NCBI GenBank assembly: GCA_030528665.1
Contig: JAUMYK010000006.1
Coordinates: forward strand, 1 to 46,605
Length of the DNA: 46,605 nt
Reading direction: 5' to 3'
Source: a bacterium
GTDB lineage: Bacteria; Patescibacteria; JAEDAM01; Absconditabacterales; Absconditicoccaceae
Shown: positions 10,178-20,480 of the stretch, piece by piece
How positions within the stretch are numbered: position 1 is the stretch's first letter
Layout: each line of letters opens with the position of its first letter
Notes under the pieces: model-generated
Databases searched by the model: none
What the model was told of the DNA's origin: nothing
What the model saw: only the letters and a program-made list of their open reading frames with translations
Made by a program: the position numbers and the translations under genes

Positions 10178-13144
10178 ATGATGTTGAGCTTTCGATCACA
10201 GCTAAAAACCTCAGTCAATAGCTTAAAAAAAATGATGCTAAAGTCAGTATTACTTTTTTTTGCACTCAGTCTTGGATTGGGTGTACTACCAAATACGATG
10301 CTAAGTTTTGCGGAAGGTAAGACCGAAACCTCAGCGAAACAAGATCAAACCAAGACTGATCTCGAAAGTCGAAATGGAATCTTTGAAGTGCTTACCAAGA
10401 TTGTGTATGTGGTGCTATGGCCCTTGATTGCATTAGCAGGGCTTGCTATGGATAATCAGCTGGTCTATGGTTCTTTTATGTATTTGGATGCTCCTTTGCG
10501 AAAGGTGCGAAATATCGTTAAAAATCTGGCTAACTTCTTTTTGGGATTTATTTTTTTGGCAGGGATTCTGATCTATGCGATCAGTCCAGAAAAGAAGATG
10601 GAACGGGGGGTAATCAAGGGATTTAGTACGCCTGCAGCTTTGATCAAAAAGACTTTGATTGCTGGAGTCTTGATCCAGTTGAGCCGATTTATTATGATGG
10701 TGCTGGTGGATATTTCTACGATTTTGACTTATACAGTAGGTACGATCCCCACGACCGTGCTTTCTAGTACCGATCAGACCAGCAACTACAAAGTGATGGG
10801 AATGTCGCTAGAACTCAATATGGGCGATGCAGGCAAGGATGCGAATAGCGCAAAAAATGAAGCAGTACAACGATATGCGACCTTACCTGGAGACAAAGCT
10901 ACCCTTAATATCGCTCCTTGTGAGTCTGCCAAGCGTAAAGAAGATGAGAAGGAAAAAATATACCTTCTAGGAAGAAAGTACGATAGCTTGGGCAAAGGAA
11001 AAGATATGGCAGTAGGGTATTGTACGTATCTAGGAGCCTTAGTCTCTTATCAGGAAATTGAAATCCAGGTCGCCAATAATGCAAGCTGAAGCAAACATCC
11101 TCAGACAATGAGTGTACTTACTGAGATTTTTGCTTCCAAGAGTGATGAGACAAAGCTGATCAATGAGCTAGTCGCAGCAGGTATTGTAGTCGATGCCTAT
11201 GCTTGACCGCTCCTTCAACAATCCCCGATCCCCTCAAGTATCAAGGGACAGTCTGTACAGGTAGTAGAAGATAAAATCTGAGACTGTTTGATTGGATTTG
11301 TTGGCAATAGAGCACAAACAGATGAGGAGGGAAACCTAATCCTCAATGAGCAACAACAGCCTAAGTACGATTGTATCTTTGATGACTATGGCTATACGGC
11401 ATCTGATATGTTAGAAAAGGTGCAATCTTGGACAGGACCTTTTGTAGCACTGTATAGTAGTTTGGTAACCTCAGCTTCTTTTGATAGTCTAAAGACATAT
11501 ACTGTTTTCCAAAAATTTATTGTCCTGCTGGTCAATGCAGCTTTTGCGCTGATTTTGATTTTGCCCCTAGTAGGATTGGTAGTGGTATTGCTCTGGAGGA
11601 TTATGATGCTCTGGATTGTGATAGCGATTTCTCCTTTTTTGGTACTCAAGAAGGTATTTTCTGAGATGCTAGGAAATATCGGAGGCAAAGAGGCTGATTA
11701 TCTCAATCCTGGAGAAGTCATCAAGCTGCTCCTAGCACCAGTATTAGTAGGCTTTGCCTTGAGTATATCACTGATGTTTATGTCTGTACTCAAAACGACC
11801 TTCCCAGAGAGTCCAATCTATCAGCCCCCAAAAGAGCAGGATCAACAAAATAAGGATGCTGAGCAGATACAAAAAGAGCAAGCAGCAAAAGCAAAAAAAG
11901 AGCAACAATTGAGCGAGTTGTGGGGAATGGATGTAAAACTGAATGATGAGAGTGGTGAACAAGAGTTTAATATGCTCTGATTTATCAAAATACTGGTACC
12001 AAACGCATTTATCAATTTTTCACGATTTTTGACAATGCTCTTTGGCTTAGCGATTACATGGTTTTTGATGTTTTGGGCGGTAAGGAATACGCGTATTGGT
12101 GCACAGATTGGAGGTCATCTTGAAAAATTGGGAACCGATTTGCTTGCCACTACGCCAATTATCCCTACTTCAAAGGGTATGGTAGGATTTGGTGCAATGC
12201 AGAATAGCTTGAAGCAATTGTCAAATAATCTAACTACTGAGATGCAAAAAGAGCATACTGATAGAATGAATAAGGCGCTTGGAATTACCAAAGAGACAGA
12301 TGCTGAAAAACATATCCAGCAGTATCTTGTGAAGAAAGAGGATCCAACAGCGCTATTTGCTACACAGACAGCAGAGCAGAGTGCAAATACTGTGACTACT
12401 ACCTTGGATACGATGAAAAATGACAAGGTATATTATGACAAGTACAAAGATTCCCCTGAGATACAAAACTTTATCTCTAAGGCGGCAGATCGTATTATAC
12501 CAAAGCAAGCTAATAGTCAAAATGTGAATATGGCAGCTGTGGATAGGAATGTGATGGATGCACTGCAGACGATCTCTCAAAAAACCAATAACACTCTAGG
12601 AGAAAATAGCTCTTCAGCAAAAATGCTCCAACAAAAATTTGAAATGCTGACTAAGGCGAGTGCAAATGGTAGAGTAGTTGTGACAGATCAAGAGTGAGTA
12701 AGTAAAGAATATATCTATACCAATGCTGGTATTGATTCTCTCTCTGAGGCAGCTACCAAGCTCAATGATCTCATCCAGGACAAAAAGGAGATGAAAACTT
12801 TCTTTACTAAGTCTTCACTTGAAAAAAATATCACACTTCTGAGCGAGATGTATGCAGAGCATAATAATGGTAGTGCATATTGAGCGATTGCTTCATATCT
12901 TGAGGAGTATCAAAAAAATTATGCAAGCCTATGGGAACAAGTGATGGATCATACTATGGATGAAGACCAAAAAGTTACTCATCTCAATCTCCTCTTAAAT
13001 ATCAAGGAACTCAGCAAGCGTCTCCCACAAGACACCCATCCACTCAAAAAACTAGCGACTGCCTCAGGTGAGTACAAGATTGGCAATAAAACCTATATAC
13101 TTAGAGATGATCAGCTGATCAGTCCATCCCCATCTCAGTCTTAA
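10178..13144 (+). CDS. VirB6/TrbL-like multi-pass membrane protein (paralog 1)
   Basis: A 988-residue protein joined across six in-frame TGA(Gly) codons. Order: N-terminal hydrophobic signal/anchor near 15-40; conserved block N-Q-L-V-Y-G-S-F; helices near 110-190; a soluble, partly charged loop; more helices from about 415-540 including L-W-R-I-M-M-L-W-I-V-I-A-I-S-P, the R-x-x-x-L-W-(x)-A-x-S-P type signature of VirB6/TrbL channel components; another helix near 620; then a long soluble tail beginning P-I-I-P-T-S-K-G-M-V-G-F. The next gene shares these blocks. In type IV secretion systems VirB6 forms part of the inner-membrane channel; whether a full apparatus exists is not visible here. ATG 10178 is preferred over GTG 10172. 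TTTTATATTAT lies 8-18 nt upstream. Confidence 0.7.
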
Positions 13145-13187
13145 AAATTCCTCGCCTTGATAGTATTTTATTTCCTTAGCCTCATAT

Positions 13188-15182
13188 ATGACGCGAGCAA
13201 AGCAGAAAAAAAATCTGAAATTCTATACCGCAGTGCTTCTGATCTTGGGTATTGTTTTGCTGGTGCCTGCGGTATTTGCTCAGGGAGGGGCTACTGATGC
13301 GACAGGGGAAAGTTGTCGCAAGATAGAGTCGGCTGTAGATTTCCTTTACTATCTGCAGGGATTGATGAATCGGTTACGAATTTTTCTTGGAAATTTTGTA
13401 GGAACCCTGATGACCAACAATCTTGTCTATGGTACCACCTTTGGTTTGGATACCTTTTTGTGGAAGGTCTGGCAAATCTTGAGGACAATCGCCAATTTTA
13501 CGATCTGATTTTTCTTTCTTTTTGTCTTGCTAAAATATCTCTTTGCTCCAAATGAAAAGGATGCTAATCCTAAGGCTTTGATCAAGGATATGGTGATTGC
13601 CTCAGTACTGATCCAGGCAAGCTGGTTTATCGTATTGGTGGTGGTGGATCTTTCAACCATTCTCTTTGCAACGGTGGGAGCAATCCCTTCACAGGTAATA
13701 GGACAAGAGAGGATGGTACAACATATGCTCAGACTCAATATCAATCAGTCTGCTATCAATACCAACCCTGACAAAAATCAACTCGCTCAGCCACCAGCCA
13801 ATCTCCTCTCCCATTGGAAGAGATCGAGAGTCACCATCAGACCAGCGGAGTTTGGAAAGGAGATACTTTCTACACAGCTAGATCCCCATCCAGATGATCA
13901 ATCCCTCTCAGAGGAGCAACTCTTTGATGCCTTATTGCCAAGGAGTAATAATCTCTCAGGTCCACTGATGTATATGGGCTTTTCAATTTTCAAGACCTCT
14001 GCGTTTGTAGAGAAACAGGACTATAGAGGGATCAACTGTGTAGATACAGTGTTCAAGCAGCTTTCACAACTCGTGGTAAAATCTGGGATGATTTTTCTTT
14101 ATACGATAGCATTACTGATTTTGGCGATTATTTTGATAGGAAGATTGCTGTATTTATGGATGTTTATTGCCATCAGTCCGATCGCCTTTTTGGTAGAATT
14201 CTTTTTGGCTAAATATCTTGATGGAGCAAAAAGCTTATCCCAAAAGATTTTTCTCAATTGGTCAAAGATGTTAAAACTGATTTTTCAGCCAGTGGTGTTT
14301 GCTTTGTATCTGAGTCTGATGATGCTGGTCTTGGTAATGCTGAGTGCGGTATTGCAGAGACCAACCGATCAGCATACTGCACCAACCGAAGTACCTTTTC
14401 AGATCAAACAGGATGCTAATCAAAGTAGTCTCGAAGTAGAAAAGATGCTCTCGGTAGCACTCAAAACTGCTCAATTTACGATAGGTGATATGCTACTAGC
14501 TGCAGTAGCACTTGCTCTGATGCGACAGCTGGTCAAGCTCGCTGCACAAGACTCTCAGATCCAAACAGTCAATACCATCACCAAAACTATTACGGATACC
14601 GTTGAGCAGACAGCACGCTATATGCCAATTATTCCGACATCAAGAGGTGCGGTAGGCTTTGCAGCGCTCAATCCAAATGATCCAGATAGTTTTGTGCAAA
14701 AGGCATTATGAAAAGCAGATGCTGCGATTAGAACTGAAAGAACTAAACAGGATGAGAGGTTATCAAAGTTATTTGGTGTCACAACTCCTGTATTTAATCC
14801 TTCAGAAGATCTCTCGCTCAAGACAGCTCTGAGAGCTATTAGGAATCAGGATACCTTCAAAACATTTCAAACAACAATGAAGAATATCCTTGCGAGCAAA
14901 CAGGTTAAACGCACTGAGCTTGAAGGCTATATTTATGATGCTCTCAAAAAGGCTGAAGTCGTATCACGAACTCCTCATACCAATCGACTTGGGCGAGAAA
15001 ATACACATCATCTCGATGTACTTAAGGATTTTGTTAAACAAGAAAATGCTCAAAAAGCTTGGAGTACTTTGCAGAATAAGCATGATGTTTACAAAGCACT
15101 GATCTTGGCGATGACAGGATATGAACCTCAAAATACTTATCGTGAAGGAGCTAATGAACTGATTGGTAATGCAGAAAGTTAG
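13188..15182 (+). CDS. VirB6/TrbL-like multi-pass membrane protein (paralog 2)
   Basis: A 664-residue protein with TGA(Gly) codons at 13506 and 14709. It has an N-terminal signal-like helix ending in A-V-F-A-Q, then the block N-N-L-V-Y-G-T-T-F matching paralog 1, several helices to about residue 180, a soluble loop with one Cys, and a second helix cluster including L-L-Y-L-W-M-F-I-A-I-S-P and a following helix near 365. The segment P-I-I-P-T-S-R-G-A-V-G-F at the start of the cytoplasmic tail is nearly identical to paralog 1. The 43-bp gap and same strand suggest one operon. By family it may be a secretion or conjugation channel component; two unequal paralogs could form one complex. The substrate is unknown. 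Confidence 0.7.
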
Positions 15183-15205
15183 TTGTAGCTATGGGAAATA
15201 GCAAT

Positions 15206-15265
15206 GCAGAGGACAACGGCTGTTTGCCGAAGAGGGATGGCGTAGGAGTCAATTCCTCTCTCTGC
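15206..15265 (+). other. Hairpin cluster between operons
   Basis: GCAGAG (15206-15211) pairs with CTCTGC (15260-15265), enclosing CGGC/GCCG and AGGA/TCCT hairpins. A T-rich stretch follows. It may end the VirB6-like operon or be a small RNA. The rest of 15183-15387 holds no supported gene. Confidence 0.35.
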
Positions 15266-15387
15266 TCTTTTCAAGTAAAGGAGTTGCTAGTACTCATTTT
15301 TTAGGATAAAAAAAGACTGGAATCTGATTGCAATAGAGGGAGAAATCTTTAGAGTTGTGCGAAGTTTTACCTCAATCACCAAAAAAG

Positions 15388-17568
15388 ATGCTGGCTCCAG
15401 GATATGAGTATATAAGCTTGGATTTTGAAACGACAGGACTCGATCTGCATACTGATGAGCCAATTCAGATTGGAATTGTGAAATTTGATGCTCAGGGTAA
15501 AATTATCGCAGGCTATCAATCCCTCCTCCGCCCCTCAAAACCGACTAAAGCACTCAAGAGTATTGTGGGATTTATTACTGGATTGTCTGCTGAGGCACTC
15601 AGTGCTGCTCCCAGTCCAGAGATGATCTATGATGATATTCTCCCCTTTTTTACTGACAAGACCATCATTATTGGTCATAATATCAATTTTGACCTCCATT
15701 TTTTGCAAAAATTTTTCCCAGGACTCCAGTGGAAGGGTTGTATTGATACCTTTCAACTTGCACAGACACTCATCCATTATCCCTCAAGCTATGCACAGGA
15801 AATCCTCATCTCCTCACTCAAATCCAAACCACTTTTTCAGCAGATTTTCGCTGATGTGCAGCTCTGAGGAGAGGAACAGTTTCACGATGCTTACTATGAC
15901 GCCAAGCTTTCGCTTGCTTTGTTTCGATATTTGATCTCGAGAATCCAGCTCCTCCTCCAGTCTTATCCGCTCTTAGCAACATTGATGCAGCAGAGTGAGG
16001 GCTTGCTTTCCTCACTTTTCCCACTTGCACAGCAGACTCCTGCACCCTATACCCTTCCTCCACTCAAAAAAATTACTCCTCCTATGACCCAGGTAATAAG
16101 CGGAGAATATCCCTTTACGCTGAGAGCAGAGCAGGACAAAAAAAGCTATGCTTGTGCGAGTATTGCTTTGAGAGCTTTGCTTTCCTCACTCGCGACCCAC
16201 AAAAAATGTATTTTCGCCTTTTCTCACAAGGCAAAACTCGATATTGCCAAAAATATCCTTGCTGACTTAGGGATCAAAAATCTCGGCTTTGTCAAAGAGG
16301 AACAAACGCTCAATCCTGAGGCACTCCAGCGTTTTGTGAACAAATGACAGTTTAGGGAATCAGAATTTTTATTTCTCTTAAAATACTTCTCGCATCTCGA
16401 GCAGGGGCTTGGGGTTCTCGATCTCAATTCCAAGGAAAATTACGAAATCTATACTGCACTCAAAGATCAGAGACCAGCAGTCAATTATCCGATCATTTTG
16501 GCGACCCATGGAGGGCTTTTTTCGCTTCTAGAGCAGGGAGAGAGGTATCGTGACTACGCAATCTTCTTTTTGGATAGTGCGTGGTGGTACAAAAGTTTCA
16601 ATCTCTATCTCTCGCGTCCCTATGATCTCAATTATACGCTCAATTACTTGGATATGTTAGAGTACAAATATCGCCTGCAATGTGAGTATGGTAATTGGAC
16701 TCTTGAGGATTTGGAAGACCTCCTTGCATTCAAACAGTTTTTTACCCTGTTTGTGGGGATTTTGGGGCAAGAGACCAAAAAGTTTTTTACCAATACGGAT
16801 GCTACGCAGTTGACCTTGAGACCGATTGTAGGGGATATTGCCTTTTTTCAGACCAATAAACTACTCAAGAGATTTTCGCTCTATCAAGCTCCTCTTCAAA
16901 AGCACTTAACTGCACAGGAATTTGCTACGCTTTGGGGGCAAATTGAGCATATGATGAAAATTTTTACTGGGATGATCAAGGTCGAGAAAAAAATGTATGA
17001 GAGATCAGCATTTTATTTTGTCTATGCAGAGGAGGTGCAGTATAGCAACTGGACGGATTTTGTAGAGCTTTTTTCTCAGCATACGACGCTCTTTTTGTCC
17101 AATTATGATCGTAATTTTCCAGCACTGATCACGCCATCCGAATCTCCTCAGCTCTCCGAGCAAAAAGATCAAAACCTGAATACCGATCGCATTTTTCATC
17201 TGAGCAAGCTCCCCTCAGTCCTCAAGGCAATTTCCTCCTTTGATCACAAAGCCTCACCAAATGCAATAATTTTTATCCTCTCAGTAAAAAAGGAGGAATC
17301 TAAGGCACTTTTTGAGCGTTTGATTTTGCAGGGCTATGATCAGCAGTTTGATCTTTTGGTAGAAAATATCACAGGAGGTACTGGAAAAAATCTTTTCAAA
17401 GCCAAACAGCAAGGTACCAAGATCATTATCGGAGGTTATCATTTTTTACTTCAACTCTTTGCACAAAAAGTTGCAATTTCTCGACTAATCGTGTATAATT
17501 CTAAAGGAAAAGATGAAAATCTGATTTTTAATGACATTTTGCGATATGGGAGCGAATATCTCACATAG
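15388..17568 (+). CDS. DEDDh 3'-5' exonuclease fused to a degenerate DinG-like helicase region
   Basis: 726 residues after reading TGA at 15865 and 16345 as Gly. The N-terminal ~175 residues are a DnaQ-type exonuclease with all catalytic elements: D12-x-E14 (L-D-F-E-T-T-G), H97-N-I-N-F-D102, and H166-D-A-Y-Y-D171. Such domains remove nucleotides from 3' ends. The remaining ~550 residues follow the layout of the DinG/XPD helicase half of exonuclease-DinG proteins: an I-L-A-T-H-G-G-L-F segment (about 370) where DinG has T-N-H-A-L-L, then F-L-D-S-A-W-W (394-400) in place of the DEAH box, and a final I-I-I-G-G-Y-H-F segment. No Walker A is visible, so helicase activity is probably lost. ATG 15388 puts the first strand where DnaQ proteins begin; TTG 15355 is possible. 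Confidence 0.75.
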
Positions 17569-18430
17569 TACTATCCTTTTTGATCTGTGGAAACTGCTCG
17601 GAGCTACACTGCTCTTTTTTCTGATGTTGGTAGTTGGGGTAGAACAAGTAGGTGAGCCATATTCTATTATTCGTAAGGAATATTTCCTTGAGCAAAACGA
17701 TGAAGAGGAGTATGAACATCCAAGCGCTCTTCTTGGAGACAATTTTCTGCTCCAAGAGCTTTGTAACGGTGTACCTGAATGGTGTGCAAAGGTAGTCTAT
17801 AGTGGAACACTTTCATCCTATGATCAGGTAAAATATACCAGTCAGTATCTAGATATTCTATGATTTCTGGATCGTAGTTTGCTCCACGGAGATCGTATTT
17901 CGCAGACCCTCAAAACCCTCATCATCAATGCAGACAAAGGCAGGAGGAGATGAGGAGCAACCTCAAGTAGAATTACGATCAATCTCGCCTCAATGGGAGA
18001 AGAGTCTGAATATTGGGGAGTCTTGACACATGAATTTGGGCATATTTTGGATTTAGGGGCTTTAAAGGGATTGAGTCTTCATAAACATCCACGCTTTACT
18101 GAATTTGGAAAGATCAAGTTTGCTATGGATGATCCATCACTGGAGTATTATCGCTATTCTCGAGAGAGTGAGCAGATCAGGACTGCCCAAAGTGAAAGAT
18201 CAGATTTTTGTAGTGGGTATGGAATGACTAATCCCTTTGAAGATTTTGCAGAATGTCACAATCTTTATCTCAACCATCGCCAACTCTTCAAAAAAATGGC
18301 AGGAGAAAGCTGAATTATGCAACATAAGTATAATTATTTCGCTAATCTTTTTGATGCTCAGGTCTTGCAAGAATGAAGTCAGGAGCTACTCTATCCCTAT
18401 TGGAGACCTTGGGATACAACGGTCATTTAG
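17546..18430 (+). CDS. Membrane-anchored HExxH metalloprotease-like protein
   Basis: 294 residues, with four TGA(Gly) codons: two between 17860 and 17955, one at 18311 and one near 18374. An N-terminal helix (residues ~15-35, L-L-F-F-L-M-L-V-V-G) would anchor it with the rest outside the cytoplasm. HEFGH at residues 162-166 and E-D-F-A-E near 231 make a plausible gluzincin site. The C-terminal H-K-Y-N-Y-F-A-N-L-F matches the protease at 1112-2203. The gene overlaps the end of the exonuclease gene by about 20 bp (ATG 17531 is an alternative), implying translational coupling. Standard-code reading cuts it into unrecognisable pieces. It ends at TAG, directly before repeat field II. Substrate is unknown. 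Confidence 0.8.
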
Positions 18431-19270
18431 GGAGTTAAGAATGGAAAGTGAAGAGTTTAGAGCTTTGCGGCTGTTTTTTGCTGCTTTAATGTTCTCGCTA
18501 TTCCGGACTTGATCTCCTCGTCATTCTGGACTTGATCTCCTCGTCATTCCGGACTTGATCCGGAATCTCTTCTGCTTGCTAAGATGCTGAATCAAGTTCA
18601 GTATGACATATGCAGGAGGCGTTTTACCCTCCTTAGACCACCCGACTCACTTTTTGGCATTGCCCCACAATCCTGCATCGGAGTGCGGGACAGGCAGGAT
18701 GACTGTATTCTCGTTATTTTTGATGTGATGAATTCAACCTGTAGGGATGAGAGAATAAAAATTCCCCCTCGATGAGGGGATGCCCGAAGGGCAGGGGGAG
18801 CTATTTGCTCAGTGTAGAGAAAACTCCTCCGCCTCGCTCTGCTCAGCAGCTCCCTCAATGAGAGAGGACTCAGCTTGTGAGAAGGTATAGTTTGCAGTTT
18901 AGTCTGATCGAGGGAGGACATAGCTTGTGTAGACAGGATAATGAAAGTTCCCCCTCGATGAGGGGGATGTCCGCAGGACAGGGGGAGCTATTTGTGTAGT
19001 GAACAGTTAAGAATGTGGAGTGAAGAGTAGTAATTGCTTGTCATCGTAGAGTTGATTTGCAATCTATAGCTCCCTCCGCCTCGCTCCGCTCAGCACCTCC
19101 CTCATCGAGGGAGGACTCAGTCTGTTGGGATGAGTTGATGTAAGTTCTGTTGTCATTGCGAATTTGATCCTCGTGTCATTCCGTGCTTGACACGGAATCT
19201 CTAGTGCGTTCTAGGAGATACTGAATCAAATCAACTATGACCAATTGATTGCTATTGAGGACTCAATGCA
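18431..19270. repeat. Non-coding repeat field II
   Basis: No gene is supported. The field carries the same families as 1-1111: inverted-repeat element GTCATTCCGGACTTGATCC at 18543-18607, preceded by two truncated tandem copies of its left arm from about 18500; a diverged copy with GTCATTCCGTGCTTGACAC at 19175-19241; the CCCCCTC/GAGGGGG element at 18760-18802 and 18945-18989; and the CTCCCTCCGCCTCGCT element near 18825 and 19067. DNA from 19271 to 19415 shows nothing I recognise. Confidence 0.75.
18687..18751 (+). repeat. 65-bp direct repeat, copy B
   Basis: Partner of 949-1013 in the same orientation, with one mismatch seen. It lies about 260 bp beyond the 3' end of the second protease gene. 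Confidence 0.8.
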
Positions 19271-19415
19271 TAATCTTCTGTTTCTTGTTGTTTGTTAACG
19301 GTTCCTTGTATATGGTTCCTGGTATATAGTCAGTTTTTGATGCTCTTTTTTGTATGCAATAATCTTGAAAAAGTGAAGTATTTTTCCTTGAAAGATAAAA
19401 TCCACAAAAAATCTC

Positions 19416-19443
19416 TTGATTTTATCTTCTATTTTCATATAAG
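19416..19443 (+). promoter_or_regulatory. Promoter of tRNA-Gly(UCA)
   Basis: TTGATT (19416-19421), 16-bp spacer, TATAAG (19438-19443). The stretch from CTCTTGATTTTAT through TTTTCATATAA is nearly the same as that upstream of tRNA-Tyr (25010-25037). Confidence 0.6.
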
Positions 19444-19474
19444 TTGTCACTGTCATCATAGACAGACAACTTCT

Positions 19475-19548
19475 GCGGATATGATGTAGTTGGTGTAGCA
19501 TAGCAGACTTCAGCTCTGTTTGTACGGGTTCGAGTCCCGTTATCCGCT
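19475..19548 (+). tRNA. tRNA-Gly(UCA), decodes UGA as glycine
   Basis: A full cloverleaf. Acceptor GCGGATA/TATCCGC is perfect over 7 bp; anticodon stem GCAGA/TCTGT encloses loop CTTCAGC with anticodon TCA at 19510-19512; T-arm ACGGG/CCCGT with loop TTCGAGT. The discriminator is T at 19548; CCA is not encoded. G1-C72, C2-G71, G3-C70, U73 and C35 agree with the bacterial glycyl-tRNA synthetase identity set known from E. coli, while A36 replaces C36 and lets it read UGA. This is the recoding tRNA described for SR1/Gracilibacteria. It explains the in-frame TGA codons throughout the window. Confidence 0.95.
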
Positions 19549-19572
19549 ATTTACACTACATCAAATGATGCT

Positions 19573-19827
19573 ATGTTTGGGCGTATTCTAGGAGGTTTAT
19601 GATTGTGTGCACTTGGAGTAGCTTTGTGCTACTATTCGCATTGGTTGGTACAGCAGTTTGGGAGAAATGCTTGGGCTGAGATCAATCTTTGAGGCACAAA
19701 AAATCTTATCATCTTGGTAGGATTTGTGATGACCGTGTTGTGAGTATTGATGGTCTTTGGAGTGGTTTCATTGTCAAATCCTGCTGATCAGGTGACGGAA
19801 TGATTCCCAGCAGGATCTGAAGTATAG
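19573..19827 (+). CDS. Small two-helix membrane protein (84 aa)
   Basis: Visible only with TGA as Gly (four TGA codons). The ORF runs ATG 19573 to TAG 19825-19827. Residues ~5-25 (G-L-G-L-C-A-L-G-V-A-L) and ~46-67 (L-I-I-L-V-G-F-V-M-T-V-L) are hydrophobic helices separated by a polar stretch (Q-Q-F-G-R-N-A-W-A-E). It begins 24 bp after tRNA-Gly(UCA) and ends 17 bp before tRNA-Ala, so it probably shares a transcript with both. I do not recognise a family. The glycine positions in the helices and the clean stop make it credible. Confidence 0.65.
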
Positions 19828-19844
19828 CATCACGAGGATGTGTT

Positions 19845-19918
19845 GGGCTCTTAGCTCAGTTGGCTAGAGCGCCTGCTTTGCACGCAGGAGGTCATGGGTT
19901 CGACTCCCATAGAGTCCA
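19845..19918 (+). tRNA. tRNA-Ala(UGC)
   Basis: Acceptor GGGCTCT/AGAGTCC with one G-U pair, anticodon stem CCTGC/GCAGG, anticodon TGC at 19879-19881, T-loop TTCGACT, discriminator A. CCA is not encoded. Confidence 0.95.
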
Positions 19919-19924
19919 AATTTG

Positions 19925-19957
19925 AATTAAACTTTTCAGAGAGTTTAATTTTTTTTA
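19925..19957 (+). terminator. Intrinsic terminator after tRNA-Ala
   Basis: AATTAAACT (19925-19933) pairs perfectly with AGTTTAATT (19942-19950), followed by a T run. Confidence 0.85.
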
Positions 19958-19967
19958 CTTAGAAAAA

Positions 19968-20217
19968 ATGAAAATGAAGTGACGAGTCTATGTTCTTCTT
20001 TTTGGGAAGTAGGCAGTATTATGTTTGAAGTACTAATAATGTAGAGAGGAGAAGTATGTAATATAGGGGATGAAGAGTAATAGCAACAAAGTAAAAATTG
20101 TCAGTTGAGCTTCTTTATACGAAAGTATATGAAACTTTATCTGAAGCGAGAAGCGCTGAATATCAGTTGAAACAAAAGAAAAGTAGGAAATCTATTGAGC
20201 TATTTATGCAGTCTTAG
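19968..20217 (+). pseudogene. Decayed GIY-YIG endonuclease-like gene
   Basis: Translated pieces match the small GIY-YIG (UPF0213/YhbQ-like) layout: K-G-R-V-Y-V-L-L-F from ATG 19968, then after a shift of one frame G-S-R-Q-Y-Y-V-G-S-T-N-N-V-E-R-R near 20005-20052, and finally Y-T-K-V-Y-E-T-L-S-E-A with S-R-K-S-I-E-L-F ending at TAG 20215. The second and third pieces are in the same frame but separated by two TAA codons, which are stops in code 25. One frameshift plus two stops indicates a pseudogene. Intact relatives are single-domain DNA nucleases of about 80-90 residues. Confidence 0.7.
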
Positions 20218-20227
20218 TGGTAGAGCG

Positions 20228-20253
20228 ATCCGATTGGTATCGGATTTTTTTTT
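20228..20253 (+). terminator. Intrinsic terminator
   Basis: ATCCGAT (20228-20234), loop TGGT, ATCGGAT (20239-20245), then eight or more T. It lies 10 bp after the pseudogene stop, suggesting this was a transcribed gene. From 20254 to 20480 I see no gene. Confidence 0.85.
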
Positions 20254-20480
20254 ATTATCATGAGAGTAAGTTTTATTGCTTTTTTGAAGCTTTTCTCTCT
20301 TCTTTTTTGGAATATCCCCTACTTTTTCTTCAAAATAGAGAAAAAAGTCAGATTTTTTCTTTCTTTTTGTAATGCATAAAACCAATGGTGAGAACTGGGA
20401 AAACTTTCCTTGAAAAAAAAACAAATCGTTAGAAATGGTTTGAGCATTAGTCTCTTTTTACTTTCTAAAAGTCAAGAGCA

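Noticed and set aside
20200..20424. Minus-strand ORF of 74 codons.
   Set aside because: It spans the plus-strand terminator at 20228-20253 and AT-rich filler.
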